Shown here one piece after another: positions 1 to 6,269 of a stretch of DNA of 6,393 nt. Made by a program: the position numbers and the translations under genes. The notes beneath the pieces were generated by a model that saw only the letters and a list, made by a program, of their open reading frames with translations, had not been told where the DNA came from and did not search any database. Location of the stretch: positions 1 to 6,393 of the forward strand of contig CAYSKJ010000178.1 of assembly GCA_964431655.1 (NCBI GenBank), read 5' to 3'. Source of the stretch: CAYMEV01 sp964431655 [NCBI: uncultured bacterium]. Lineage in GTDB: Bacteria; CAYMEV01. Each line of letters opens with the position of its first letter. Positions within the stretch are counted from its first letter, which is position 1.

Positions 1-50
1 GGGGACATTTCTATTTTGCTCAATGGGGACATTATCATTTTGGTACAACA
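1..50. mobile_element. Terminal repeat end of an insertion sequence (body outside window)
   Basis: Two tandem copies of an 18-base unit lie at 1-18 and 25-42. They share GGGGACATT and ATTTTG and match at 15 of 18 positions, with a 24-base period. The outer end reads TACAACA at 44-50, so from the chromosome side the element would begin TGTTGTACC, a TG...CA-type terminus. From memory, repeated GGGGACATT units at the ends are typical of IS21-like and ISNCY (IS1202/ISDol1-like) elements, though I cannot assign the family. The transposase would lie to the left, outside the window. The presumed boundary is 21 bases beyond the transporter stop codon, so the insertion leaves that gene intact. A stand-alone intergenic repeat is the alternative. 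Confidence 0.6.
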
Positions 51-71
51 GAAAAACACTGAATGCAGTTC

Positions 72-1025
72 TCATATTAATGAAAGGCCCCGCAGAACCA
101 TTATTCCTGCTGAAAGAGTAAATATTGACCCCATGGTGGATACCAGGACTATATTTCCAGCAAGCTTTGAGTTGGCTCCCATTGTCTCAGCCATAATAAA
201 GCTTACAATAGCTGTGGGGCATGCAAAAAGTATAAACATGATGCCAAGTTCTTCTCCCCTGAAACCGGCCACATAAGCCCCGGCACTCAGAAATGCCGGC
301 AAAATTACAAGCTTTACAGCGGAGGAAAAAAATGCAAGTTTTGATGCCTTCCTGATACTTTTGAGATTGAGAGAGCCACCAATCCCAACCAGGGCCATGG
401 GAAGAGCAAGGTCTGATATATAATTCCCTGATTCAAGGAGAATCCCGGGAAGTCTGATCTTAAAGAAGGAAAAAGGCAGTCCAATAATTACGGATACTAC
501 CAGTGGATTCAAAAGGATTTCCATTATTGTTGCCTTCATGTTTATTTTTTTGTCTTTGTGCAGGGGTATGGTCAGGGCTATTACAGCCAGTACATTATAA
601 AGCGGTATTATAAAAGCCAGAAGCACCGTTGCATCACCCAAAGCCTCTCTTCCAAAGAGATTTGCTACAACAGCCAGGCCTATTATTGCAAAATTACCGC
701 GGAAAGCTCCCTGCAGAAAGGATGCTCTGTCCCTGCCATTTTTTATAAGGGTAGAGGATATCAAAAGAAGTAAAAAGAATGATAAAATTGTCGCCAGGTA
801 GATATAGATTACTTCTGAGGCTGAAATTGCTTCGCTTAGATCAAGGTCAACAAGCTTCAGGAATATAAATACAGGCAGGGATACATTGAAAACAAACCTG
901 GATGTTATATCCACAAAGTTTTCATTGATAATTTTCAGCCTCCTGGATACATATCCGGCGGTAATAATAATAAATACCGGGGCGACAGTACCTGCGGCAA
1001 AAATGATATTATCAGCGATATTCAT
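72..1025 (-). CDS. AEC-family (auxin efflux carrier/malate permease-like) membrane transporter
   Basis: This is an inner-membrane secondary transporter of the AEC family (PF03547), whose bacterial members move organic acids such as malate or other small solutes; the substrate here is unknown. The 317-residue protein is almost entirely hydrophobic, with about ten membrane segments in two halves. Family hallmarks are the early N-S-L-P kink (about 47-51), G-N-F-A-I-I-G (110-116), L-N-P-L-V opening the second half (172-176), L-P-M-A-L-V-G-I-G-G-S-L (208-219), and the late C-P-T-A-I-V-S-F segment with M-A-E (269-280). The length is normal for the family. I place the start at 1025 because the first membrane segment follows it directly. 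An in-frame ATG at 1064 would add 13 polar residues and has no Shine-Dalgarno in front; a GGAAGG lies 15 bases before the 1025 ATG, so neither start is well supported. The gene is divergent from the hydrolase gene and ends just before an insertion-sequence terminus. Confidence 0.92.
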   Translation of the reverse strand: MNIADNIIFAAGTVAPVFIIITAGYVSRRLKIINENFVDITSRFVFNVSLPVFIFLKLVDLDLSEAISASEVIYIYLATILSFFLLLLISSTLIKNGRDRASFLQGAFRGNFAIIGLAVVANLFGREALGDATVLLAFIIPLYNVLAVIALTIPLHKDKKINMKATIMEILLNPLVVSVIIGLPFSFFKIRLPGILLESGNYISDLALPMALVGIGGSLNLKSIRKASKLAFFSSAVKLVILPAFLSAGAYVAGFRGEELGIMFILFACPTAIVSFIMAETMGANSKLAGNIVLVSTMGSIFTLSAGIMVLRGLSLI

Positions 1026-1199
1026 CAACCCTGAGGAAAACCTTCCCTTACCAAGTAATTCCATATATTTTAAAAAAAATTCAAGGATTGTCCATCAAAT
1101 TTACATCAGCATGCATAGTTTATATCAGCCGGAAAATATCCCTAAACATGCTAAAATCCACAATATTCTAACATTTAAATTGATAAAACGTAATTGTTT

Positions 1200-1205
1200 T
1201 ATAAT
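1200..1205 (+). promoter_or_regulatory. Possible -10 box of the hydrolase gene promoter
   Basis: A perfect TATAAT sits 28 bases before the hydrolase ATG in a very AT-rich stretch. A TTGATA at 1180-1185 resembles a -35 box, but the spacing is only 14 bases, shorter than the usual 16-18. The -10 assignment is therefore tentative. If it is right, the leader would be roughly 20 bases, just enough to hold the ribosome binding site. Confidence 0.3.
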
Positions 1206-1221
1206 AAAAAACAACCAGTTC

Positions 1222-1227
1222 AGGAGG
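1222..1227 (+). promoter_or_regulatory. Ribosome binding site that fixes the hydrolase start
   Basis: A perfect AGGAGG lies six bases before the ATG at 1234. The reading frame stays open upstream to 886, but that part is antisense to the transporter gene. This site, together with the signal peptide encoded immediately after it, identifies 1234 as the real start. Confidence 0.9.
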
Positions 1228-1233
1228 AATTAT

Positions 1234-3684
1234 ATGAAAAAGATTCTGATTTTTCTTCTGATTTTACCTGTAATTATCATGCAGGCAGAGGAAGCCAAAA
1301 ACCCTCTTTCAATGAAGGGTTTTAATGATGAGGCAGTCTTTTTGCTTTACAAAAACGAGGCAAAACTGGGAGCCATAAAATCAAAAATCAGTCCGGATGG
1401 CCGATACTCCCGCAATTTTTCCCTCAGTCTCGGGGGACAGGAATTATCCATGGATACAGATATCTATGGCGATACCGAAGGGTTTTGGGAGCTTATCGAA
1501 ATGACCGTCCCCGGTGATGAAATTACGGTAAAGAGAACAGGGGATAAGGCAGAATATTCCCTAAAAAGCCGGGATACGACCTATTCTGTCAGCCTTCCAG
1601 CCGGACATATACTGTATGATAATACAGGACCCGGGCTGGAAAGCTTTATGCTGTGTGCTTATGAGCATGACAGGGGCGGCAGGCAGACCTTTTCCAGATA
1701 TATAATCCCTTCGGCTGTGCTGGATTCTGAGCTTGAATATAAGGGAGAAAGAAAGGTCTCGATCAATCAGAAGGATATGAGCTTTATGGTATATGATTTT
1801 AAGCTGGCAGGAATCTCAATGGAAATATGGGCTGATAAGGAGGCAAAGATATATTATATTGATGTGCCTGTCCAGTATGCTGCTTTTGTAAGGGAAGGTT
1901 ATGAGGGACTTATGGTACAGAAAGCGCAGGATGAGACAGTATCATCCCCTGATTATTCCTTTGTGAAGGAAGAGGTACTTATTCCCATGAGGGACGGGAC
2001 CAGGCTGGCAACGGATATATACCTTCCCCAGTCTGATACTGGTGAAAGTTTTCCCGTCATTCTTATTAGAACACCCTACAGCAAGGAAATGAACTATTTG
2101 AATGGCGATTACTGGGCCAGGCGCGGATATGCCGTAGCCATTCAGGACTGCAGGGGAAGATTTGGTTCAGAGGGTGTATGGGAACCGTTTATCCATGAGG
2201 CTGAAGACGGGTACGACAGTGTTGAATGGCTTGCGTCCAGGGAATGGTCTAATAAGAAAGTGGGCATGATCGGGGGTTCCTACCTTGGATGGGTTCAGCT
2301 CTGGGCAGCTTCCATGAAGCCTCCGCATCTTGTGACTGTAATACCCAATGTTGCTCCGCCGGACCCTTTTTATAATATACCCTATGAATACGGGACCTTC
2401 TTTATACTGGGTTCCATATGGTGGGCTGAGATACTGGAGAGCGAAGCAACTGCTGACCTGTCAGGAAAAACCCTTCAGAAGATATCTGAACGCAAGTACG
2501 AGGAGATATTGAGAAAACTTCCGGTAATAGACCTGGACAAAGAGATATTCGGAAGGGAAAACCCCTACTGGAGGAAGTGGATAAAGCATAATACCAACGA
2601 TGGATACTGGGAAAAAGCAAATTTCATGGAAAAGCTGAAAGAGCTTGACATCCCTGTATTTCTGCAATCCGGCTGGTTCGACGGTGATGGTATCGGGAGC
2701 AAACTGAACTACATGGCCCTTAAAGAATCAAAAAGCCCTTATTTAAAGCTCATCCTTGGCCCCTGGGGTCATACTGACCAGTCATCCAGCAGTATAGATG
2801 ATTTTGATTTCGGCGAAACGGCGGCCATTGACCTGCAGAAGCTTTATCTAAGATGGTTCGACCGCTTCCTGAAAGGCATTGAAAACCAGATTGAAAGAGA
2901 GCCAATGGTCAAGATATTTACAATGTTTTCCAATGAATGGCATGAGGGAGATACATATCCCCTTGCCAGCACAGAATTCACTCCTCTATATTTAAGCAGT
3001 AATAAAGGTGCTAATTCATCAAAGGGGGACGGCCTTTTGTCCTTTGAAACAGTAGATGATAAAAGGGATTTTGATTCATATAAATACAACCCTGGAGATC
3101 CCACCCCCTGGCCGGCTTATTACTATAAGAGCAAAGAGGAGCTGGAAGAAGAGCAAAAGGGCACTGTAGACCTCGAAGAAAGGAGGAAAATGGTAAAGGC
3201 CTTTCATAGCAAGGTTACCGATTCAAGAAATGACATTCTTGTATACCAGACAGAGCCTCTCAAAGAGGAGATAACTGTAGGGGGACCTGTAAGTGCGGTT
3301 CTTTACGCCTCTTCTTCCGCTGTGGATACCGACTGGTTTATATCCTTTATGGATGTGGATGAAGATGGAAATATATTTCCCCTTACCAGGGGCACCATAA
3401 GGGCCAGATTCAGAAACTCCGCAGAAAAGCCTGAACTTCTAGAAAAAAACAAGGTTTACAAATACAATATTGATCTTTGGCAGACTGGTATAACCTTCCA
3501 GAAGGGACACCGCATAAGAATAGAGGTCTCATCCGCTCTATTCCCCGCGTTTTCAAGAAATCTGAATACAGGTGGACACAATGAAATGGAAACGAAATAC
3601 AAAAAAGCAAAGCAAAGGATATACCATGCTGAAGATTATCCTTCCCATATTCTTCTGCCGGTCCTTAAAAACCTGAAAAACTAA
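1234..3684 (+). CDS. Exported CocE/NonD-family serine hydrolase (S15 peptidase-like) with extra N-terminal domain
   Basis: This is an 816-residue secreted or periplasmic alpha/beta-hydrolase of the CocE/NonD (peptidase S15) superfamily, whose members cleave esters or amides, from Xaa-Pro peptides to cocaine esters and beta-lactam acyl groups. The substrate here cannot be inferred. Residues 1-18 form a signal peptide (M-K-K, hydrophobic core, likely cleavage after M-Q-A) with no lipobox cysteine. Residues about 20-235 are a domain I do not recognise. The hydrolase core starts near 245 (E-V-L-I-P-M-R-D-G-T). Tyr282 in R-T-P-Y is the likely oxyanion-hole residue, followed by Q-D-C-R-G-R-F-G-S-E-G (304-314). 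The expected triad is Ser349 in G-G-S-Y-L-G, Asp483 in G-W-F-D-G and His513 in G-P-W-G-H. A lid-like region spans about 390-470. From about 540 to the end is the jelly-roll domain (PF08530 type), including G-H-R-I-R-I-E-V-S-S. Typical relatives are about 550-650 residues, so the excess is the N-terminal domain. The gene appears monocistronic, with the hairpin at 3691-3720 downstream. Confidence 0.93.
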   Translation: MKKILIFLLILPVIIMQAEEAKNPLSMKGFNDEAVFLLYKNEAKLGAIKSKISPDGRYSRNFSLSLGGQELSMDTDIYGDTEGFWELIEMTVPGDEITVKRTGDKAEYSLKSRDTTYSVSLPAGHILYDNTGPGLESFMLCAYEHDRGGRQTFSRYIIPSAVLDSELEYKGERKVSINQKDMSFMVYDFKLAGISMEIWADKEAKIYYIDVPVQYAAFVREGYEGLMVQKAQDETVSSPDYSFVKEEVLIPMRDGTRLATDIYLPQSDTGESFPVILIRTPYSKEMNYLNGDYWARRGYAVAIQDCRGRFGSEGVWEPFIHEAEDGYDSVEWLASREWSNKKVGMIGGSYLGWVQLWAASMKPPHLVTVIPNVAPPDPFYNIPYEYGTFFILGSIWWAEILESEATADLSGKTLQKISERKYEEILRKLPVIDLDKEIFGRENPYWRKWIKHNTNDGYWEKANFMEKLKELDIPVFLQSGWFDGDGIGSKLNYMALKESKSPYLKLILGPWGHTDQSSSSIDDFDFGETAAIDLQKLYLRWFDRFLKGIENQIEREPMVKIFTMFSNEWHEGDTYPLASTEFTPLYLSSNKGANSSKGDGLLSFETVDDKRDFDSYKYNPGDPTPWPAYYYKSKEELEEEQKGTVDLEERRKMVKAFHSKVTDSRNDILVYQTEPLKEEITVGGPVSAVLYASSSAVDTDWFISFMDVDEDGNIFPLTRGTIRARFRNSAEKPELLEKNKVYKYNIDLWQTGITFQKGHRIRIEVSSALFPAFSRNLNTGGHNEMETKYKKAKQRIYHAEDYPSHILLPVLKNLKN

Positions 3685-3690
3685 TTATAT

Positions 3691-3720
3691 GGGCTTTCCC
3701 CTGACAACCGGGGAAGGCCC
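3691..3720. terminator. Strong hairpin in the convergent gap, terminator-like but without a U-tract
   Basis: GGGCTTTCCCC (3691-3701) pairs with GGGGAAGGCCC (3710-3720), giving an 11-pair stem with one G-U pair and an 8-base loop. It starts six bases after the hydrolase stop codon. Neither side is followed directly by a clear T-run in the reading direction, so it is not a canonical intrinsic terminator. Its place between convergent 3' ends suggests it stops or protects the hydrolase transcript and perhaps the pilT-like transcript, whose stop lies about 75 bases away. Confidence 0.5.
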
Positions 3721-3793
3721 TGTACCTGTTACTGATTATGCTACGGCAGTTCAGCAGACAGCATGAAAAGTATTGCCTGGATTTATTCCTGTA

Positions 3794-5587
3794 TTAAAGC
3801 TTCTTTTTCAAATCCTGCTTGTCAATGGCATGTTTTAGAGCCTCATCAGGGGTTATTTTGCGCTTGTTCACCAGCTGGGAGAGATAATCATTAAGCAGGA
3901 TATTGCCCATGGCCTTGGATGTCTGCATTGCTGATGGTATCTGGGTGAGCTTGCTTTCCCTGATCATATTGGCAATGGCAGGATTGACTATAAGAACCTC
4001 AAGGGCAGGTATAGTGCCGCCCTTTGTTTTTCTGCACATGGCCTGGCATACGATAGCCCTGACATTATCAGCCAGAAGGGAGCGAATTTTGTTCTGCTGT
4101 TCCGTTGGAAATACCTGAATTATCCTCTCTATGGTGGACACAGCTGTCGGTGTGTGCAGGGTTGCAAAAACCAGATGTCCTGTATTGCTTGCTTCCAGTG
4201 CCAGGTTTATGGTTTCATAGTCCCTCATTTCGCCTACCAGTATAACATCCGGGTCTTCTCTGAGCCCGAACCTTAGGCCGTCGCTGAAGGTTCTTACATG
4301 GGTATTTAATTCCCTCTGGTTGACAAGAGAGCTTTTGCTCGGATGAATATACTCTATCGGGTCTTCCAGGGTTATTATGTGCTTATTGTAGTTTTCATTT
4401 ATATGATTGATAAGGCAGGCCAGGGTTGTGGTCTTACCGCATCCTGTAGGGCCGGTTACCAGGACAATGCCGTTGGGATTGTCGCACAGCTTCGTAAGCA
4501 TATTGGGAAGTCCCAGTTCCTCAAAGGAAAGTACCTTGCTGGGTATCATCCTTATAGCTGCATTCACGCCGTTAAAATCACAGTATACATTTATTCTGAA
4601 ACGGCTGTTGCCGGCTGAATGGGCAAAGTCAATGCTGAAATCTCTCTTGAAATCCTGCTTCTGCCTTTCTGAAAGTACCGGCTCAATCATATCCCATACC
4701 TCGGTATCTGAAAAGGGACTGCTGTCTCTTATCTGCACAATTTTCCCGTCAATTCTCCAGCATGGGGCCTGGTCTGCTGAAAGGTGCAGGTCCGAAGCCC
4801 CTTCAGCCTCCATTCTCTCAAGGATATCATTAAATGCCTGGGGTTCAGCTTTCTTTTTCTTTGGCTTTGTTTCTTTTACCGGCATAAGGTGCTTTAGCTG
4901 TTCATTAAAATAACCGATGGATATCTTGACACCCTTTATCTCCATGCCCGGTATCATTTTTTCTATGGCAGCCAGGAGTTCAGGACCCGGGTAATCTACA
5001 AAGCCCACGGCTATTACATTACCTGCGGTCTTTATAGGTAAAGCGCGATGTCTAATAATGAAATTCAGGGGAAGGTAGGAAATTGCAGATTTGTCCGGTT
5101 TTTCTGGCTCAGTTCCGGCTTCCTGCTGGGGGAATCTCCCAGAAAGCCTGTAAAGCCTTGAAGCAAGTGCTTCGCTTAAGACCATGGGGAAACCCGGTAT
5201 CTTTTCTATGGCATGGGGCAGGACTTCTTTGCCGAACCGCGCCAAAAGGCAATCTCCACAGGCAGTAACTGTCGCTGATCGCTTTTCATTCAGCAGAACT
5301 CCAACTTCTCCGATAATATCTGTTTTTTTGTGCGAACCTATTTCCATCATCCGGCCCTGGCTGTTCAGCTCGATAAAAACCCTTGCTTCACCCTCTATTA
5401 GTATATAAAAGCTGTCAGCCTTCTCCCCGGTCTTTATTATGATCTCGTCACCGCCATAGCTGACAAGTTCGGCATATTTCATTACCTGTTTTATATGTTC
5501 AAGTTTGAGATTGCCGAAAAGATCTGAGCTTTTGAGGACTTCCAGAACCTGGTTAAAATAATGGTTTTCTAATGGGATAACTTTCAT
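3794..5587 (-). CDS. PilT-like type IV pilus ATPase with N-terminal cyclic-nucleotide-binding domain
   Basis: A 597-residue cytoplasmic motor ATPase of the PilT/GspE secretion superfamily, by homology a type IV pilus retraction-type motor. Three modules are visible. Residues about 15-150 form a cyclic-nucleotide-binding domain; its phosphate-binding cassette reads I-G-E-V-G-V-L-L (92-99) then R-S-A-T-V-T-A (103-109), keeping the Glu94 and Arg103 that bind the cyclic phosphate and ribose in CAP/PKA-type domains. After a polar linker, residues about 169-234 resemble part of the GspE/MshE N-terminal domain (PF05157). After a lysine-rich linker (241-246) comes a full PilT core of about 345 residues. 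It has A-S-D-L-H-L (264-269), R-I-D-G (278-281), Walker A G-P-T-G-C-G-K-T-T (Lys385), Asp box T-L-E-D-P-I-E-Y (406-413), Walker B with R-E-D-P-D-V-I-L-V-G-E-M-R-D (443-456), His box with T-L-H-T (His478), and A-I-A-N-M-I-R-E (537-544), the counterpart of PilT's AIRNLIRE. Classical PilT is about 345-370 residues. The start is fixed by TAGGAGGT five bases before the ATG. No pilus genes are adjacent. Confidence 0.95.
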   Translation of the reverse strand: MKVIPLENHYFNQVLEVLKSSDLFGNLKLEHIKQVMKYAELVSYGGDEIIIKTGEKADSFYILIEGEARVFIELNSQGRMMEIGSHKKTDIIGEVGVLLNEKRSATVTACGDCLLARFGKEVLPHAIEKIPGFPMVLSEALASRLYRLSGRFPQQEAGTEPEKPDKSAISYLPLNFIIRHRALPIKTAGNVIAVGFVDYPGPELLAAIEKMIPGMEIKGVKISIGYFNEQLKHLMPVKETKPKKKKAEPQAFNDILERMEAEGASDLHLSADQAPCWRIDGKIVQIRDSSPFSDTEVWDMIEPVLSERQKQDFKRDFSIDFAHSAGNSRFRINVYCDFNGVNAAIRMIPSKVLSFEELGLPNMLTKLCDNPNGIVLVTGPTGCGKTTTLACLINHINENYNKHIITLEDPIEYIHPSKSSLVNQRELNTHVRTFSDGLRFGLREDPDVILVGEMRDYETINLALEASNTGHLVFATLHTPTAVSTIERIIQVFPTEQQNKIRSLLADNVRAIVCQAMCRKTKGGTIPALEVLIVNPAIANMIRESKLTQIPSAMQTSKAMGNILLNDYLSQLVNKRKITPDEALKHAIDKQDLKKKL

Positions 5588-5640
5588 TGAGAACCTCCTA
5601 TTAGGTTATATATAAGAATATTATCTCAAAGCTATGCCAG

Positions 5641-5655
5641 GTGAACTAAAGTCAC
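5641..5655. promoter_or_regulatory. Short dyad GTGA-N7-TCAC, possible operator
   Basis: GTGA at 5641-5644 and TCAC at 5652-5655 form an inverted repeat of four bases per arm, about 55 bases ahead of the pilT-like start. It resembles a CRP/FNR-type half-site pair, but the spacer is seven bases instead of the six of the TGTGA-N6-TCACA consensus, and the outer T and A are missing. It could be chance. Confidence 0.2.
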
Positions 5656-5659
5656 TATA

Positions 5660-5688
5660 ATATTAAAGGAAATTTTGCCTTAAAGCAA
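5660..5688 (-). promoter_or_regulatory. Possible promoter of the pilT-like gene
   Basis: On the minus strand, TTGCTT (5688-5683) and TAATAT (5665-5660) are 17 bases apart, a reasonable sigma-70-like arrangement with four of six matches in each box. Transcription would start near 5653, leaving a leader of about 65 bases. Other -10-like boxes occur nearby in this AT-rich DNA, so the choice is weak. Confidence 0.22.
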
Positions 5689-5763
5689 TTATTTTATTGA
5701 ACATCTTCATAAAAATAAATGTTCAGCCTGTTTCATGATAAGAGCCTGAAAACCACTTTAATT

Positions 5764-5799
5764 AATATCTTTAAAAATAATGGTCAAAATAAAGATATT
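5764..5799. repeat. Perfect 10-base inverted repeat ahead of the RRM gene promoter region
   Basis: AATATCTTTA at 5764-5773 is exactly complementary to TAAAGATATT at 5790-5799, with a 16-base AT-rich loop. In RNA the stem would have only one G-C pair and be weak, so a protein-binding operator is at least as likely as a functional hairpin. It lies just upstream of a TTGCAA -35-like box, about 110 bases before the RRM start codon. The local AT richness raises the odds of coincidence. Confidence 0.45.
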
Positions 5800-5803
5800 T
5801 TTC

Positions 5804-5835
5804 TTGCAATACATGATTTTTATGCTATGTATAAT
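5804..5835 (+). promoter_or_regulatory. Possible promoter of the RRM gene
   Basis: TTGCAA at 5804-5809 is followed after 16 bases by TATGTA (5826-5831), which has the TG of an extended -10 three bases ahead. A perfect TATAAT also occurs at 5830-5835, but 20 bases from the same -35 box. Either choice gives a leader of roughly 65-70 bases before the RRM start. Confidence 0.33.
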
Positions 5836-5906
5836 CATTCTTTGAAGAATTTATTCCTCAGAGAAGAAAAAAAAAGAAAGCTAATGGATTTAGCTAAGGA
5901 GAATTT

Positions 5907-6197
5907 ATGTCAGTCCAAATCTATGTTGGGAATCTTCCATATTCTATTAACGAGGATACCCTAAAAACTGCTTTTGAAGCTTATGGTACAGTTGAAACAT
6001 CCAAGATTATCACTGATCAGTACACCGGAAGATCAAAAGGCTTTGGTTTTGTTGAAATGGCTTCCCAGGAAGAAGCAGACAAGGCCATTGAGAATCTTAA
6101 CGATTCTCTAATGGATGAAAGGAAGATCAAGGTTAGTATTGCCAAGCCCAGAGAAAACAGGGAAAGAAAAGGCAATTTTCAGTCAAGAAGATATTAA
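5907..6197 (+). CDS. Small single-RRM RNA-binding protein
   Basis: This 96-residue protein is essentially one RNA recognition motif (PF00076) plus a short basic tail. RNP2 is I-Y-V-G-N-L (5-10) and RNP1 is K-G-F-G-F-V-E-M (44-51), so the RNA-stacking aromatics Tyr6, Phe46 and Phe48 are present. The last RNP1 position is Met rather than the usual Phe/Tyr, which I recall as common in bacterial RRMs. The fold runs to about residue 79, followed by an Arg/Lys/Asn/Gln-rich tail (80-96). Bacterial single-RRM proteins of this size, best studied in cyanobacteria where several are cold-induced, bind single-stranded RNA in the cytoplasm and may act as RNA chaperones; the specific role here is not visible. 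The start is supported by AAGGAG five bases ahead. It appears monocistronic and ends at a strong terminator about 40 bases downstream. Confidence 0.95.
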   Translation: MSVQIYVGNLPYSINEDTLKTAFEAYGTVETSKIITDQYTGRSKGFGFVEMASQEEADKAIENLNDSLMDERKIKVSIAKPRENRERKGNFQSRRY

Positions 6198-6237
6198 GGA
6201 ATTTATTATATAATTCCAGACTAAACGACAACTTCCT

Positions 6238-6269
6238 AAAAAAAGGGGCGCTGTAAAGCGCCCCTTTTT
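6238..6269 (+). terminator. Intrinsic terminator of the RRM gene, probably bidirectional
   Basis: GGGGCGCT (6245-6252) and AGCGCCCC (6257-6264) form a perfect 8-pair GC-rich stem with a GTAA tetraloop. It is followed by TTTTT (6265-6269) and preceded by seven A residues (6238-6244). The A and T runs extend the stem, and they allow it to work for transcripts from either side. Confidence 0.92.

Larger units (their letters stand above)
5588..5906. other. Divergent intergenic region upstream of the pilT-like and RRM genes
   Basis: These 319 AT-rich bases hold the control region for both flanking genes. They contain the strong ribosome binding site of the pilT-like gene (5593-5600, minus strand), promoter-like boxes in both directions, a GTGA-N7-TCAC dyad and a perfect 10-base inverted repeat. 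An 81-codon open frame starting at 5719 has no ribosome binding site and no recognisable protein character, and it runs into the RRM gene, so I do not call it. I see no riboswitch or small RNA that I can name. Confidence 0.7.

Noticed and set aside
1-50. Possible CRISPR-like repeat because of the two tandem GGGGACATT units
   Set aside because: There are only two units with a 24-base period, no spacers of regular length and imperfect copies; it fits insertion-sequence terminal repeats much better.
886-1233. Upstream extension of the hydrolase reading frame by 116 codons
   Set aside because: The part up to about 1025 is antisense to the transporter gene and the rest is intergenic. AGGAGG plus a signal peptide place the start at 1234.
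4407-4913. 168-codon plus-strand open frame inside the pilT-like gene
   Set aside because: It is wholly antisense to a well-supported ATPase with conserved motifs and has no recognisable protein features of its own.
5624-5640. Minus-strand TGGCAT followed by TTGA, resembling a sigma-54 promoter of the kind used for pilin genes
   Set aside because: The GC of the -12 element is missing and the spacing to the TTG is off by one, so it does not meet the TGGCAC-N5-TTGC consensus.
5719-5964. 81-codon open frame overlapping the start of the RRM gene
   Set aside because: It has no ribosome binding site, unremarkable Lys/Asn/Leu/Phe-rich composition expected from AT-rich DNA, and its last part lies out of frame over the RRM coding sequence.
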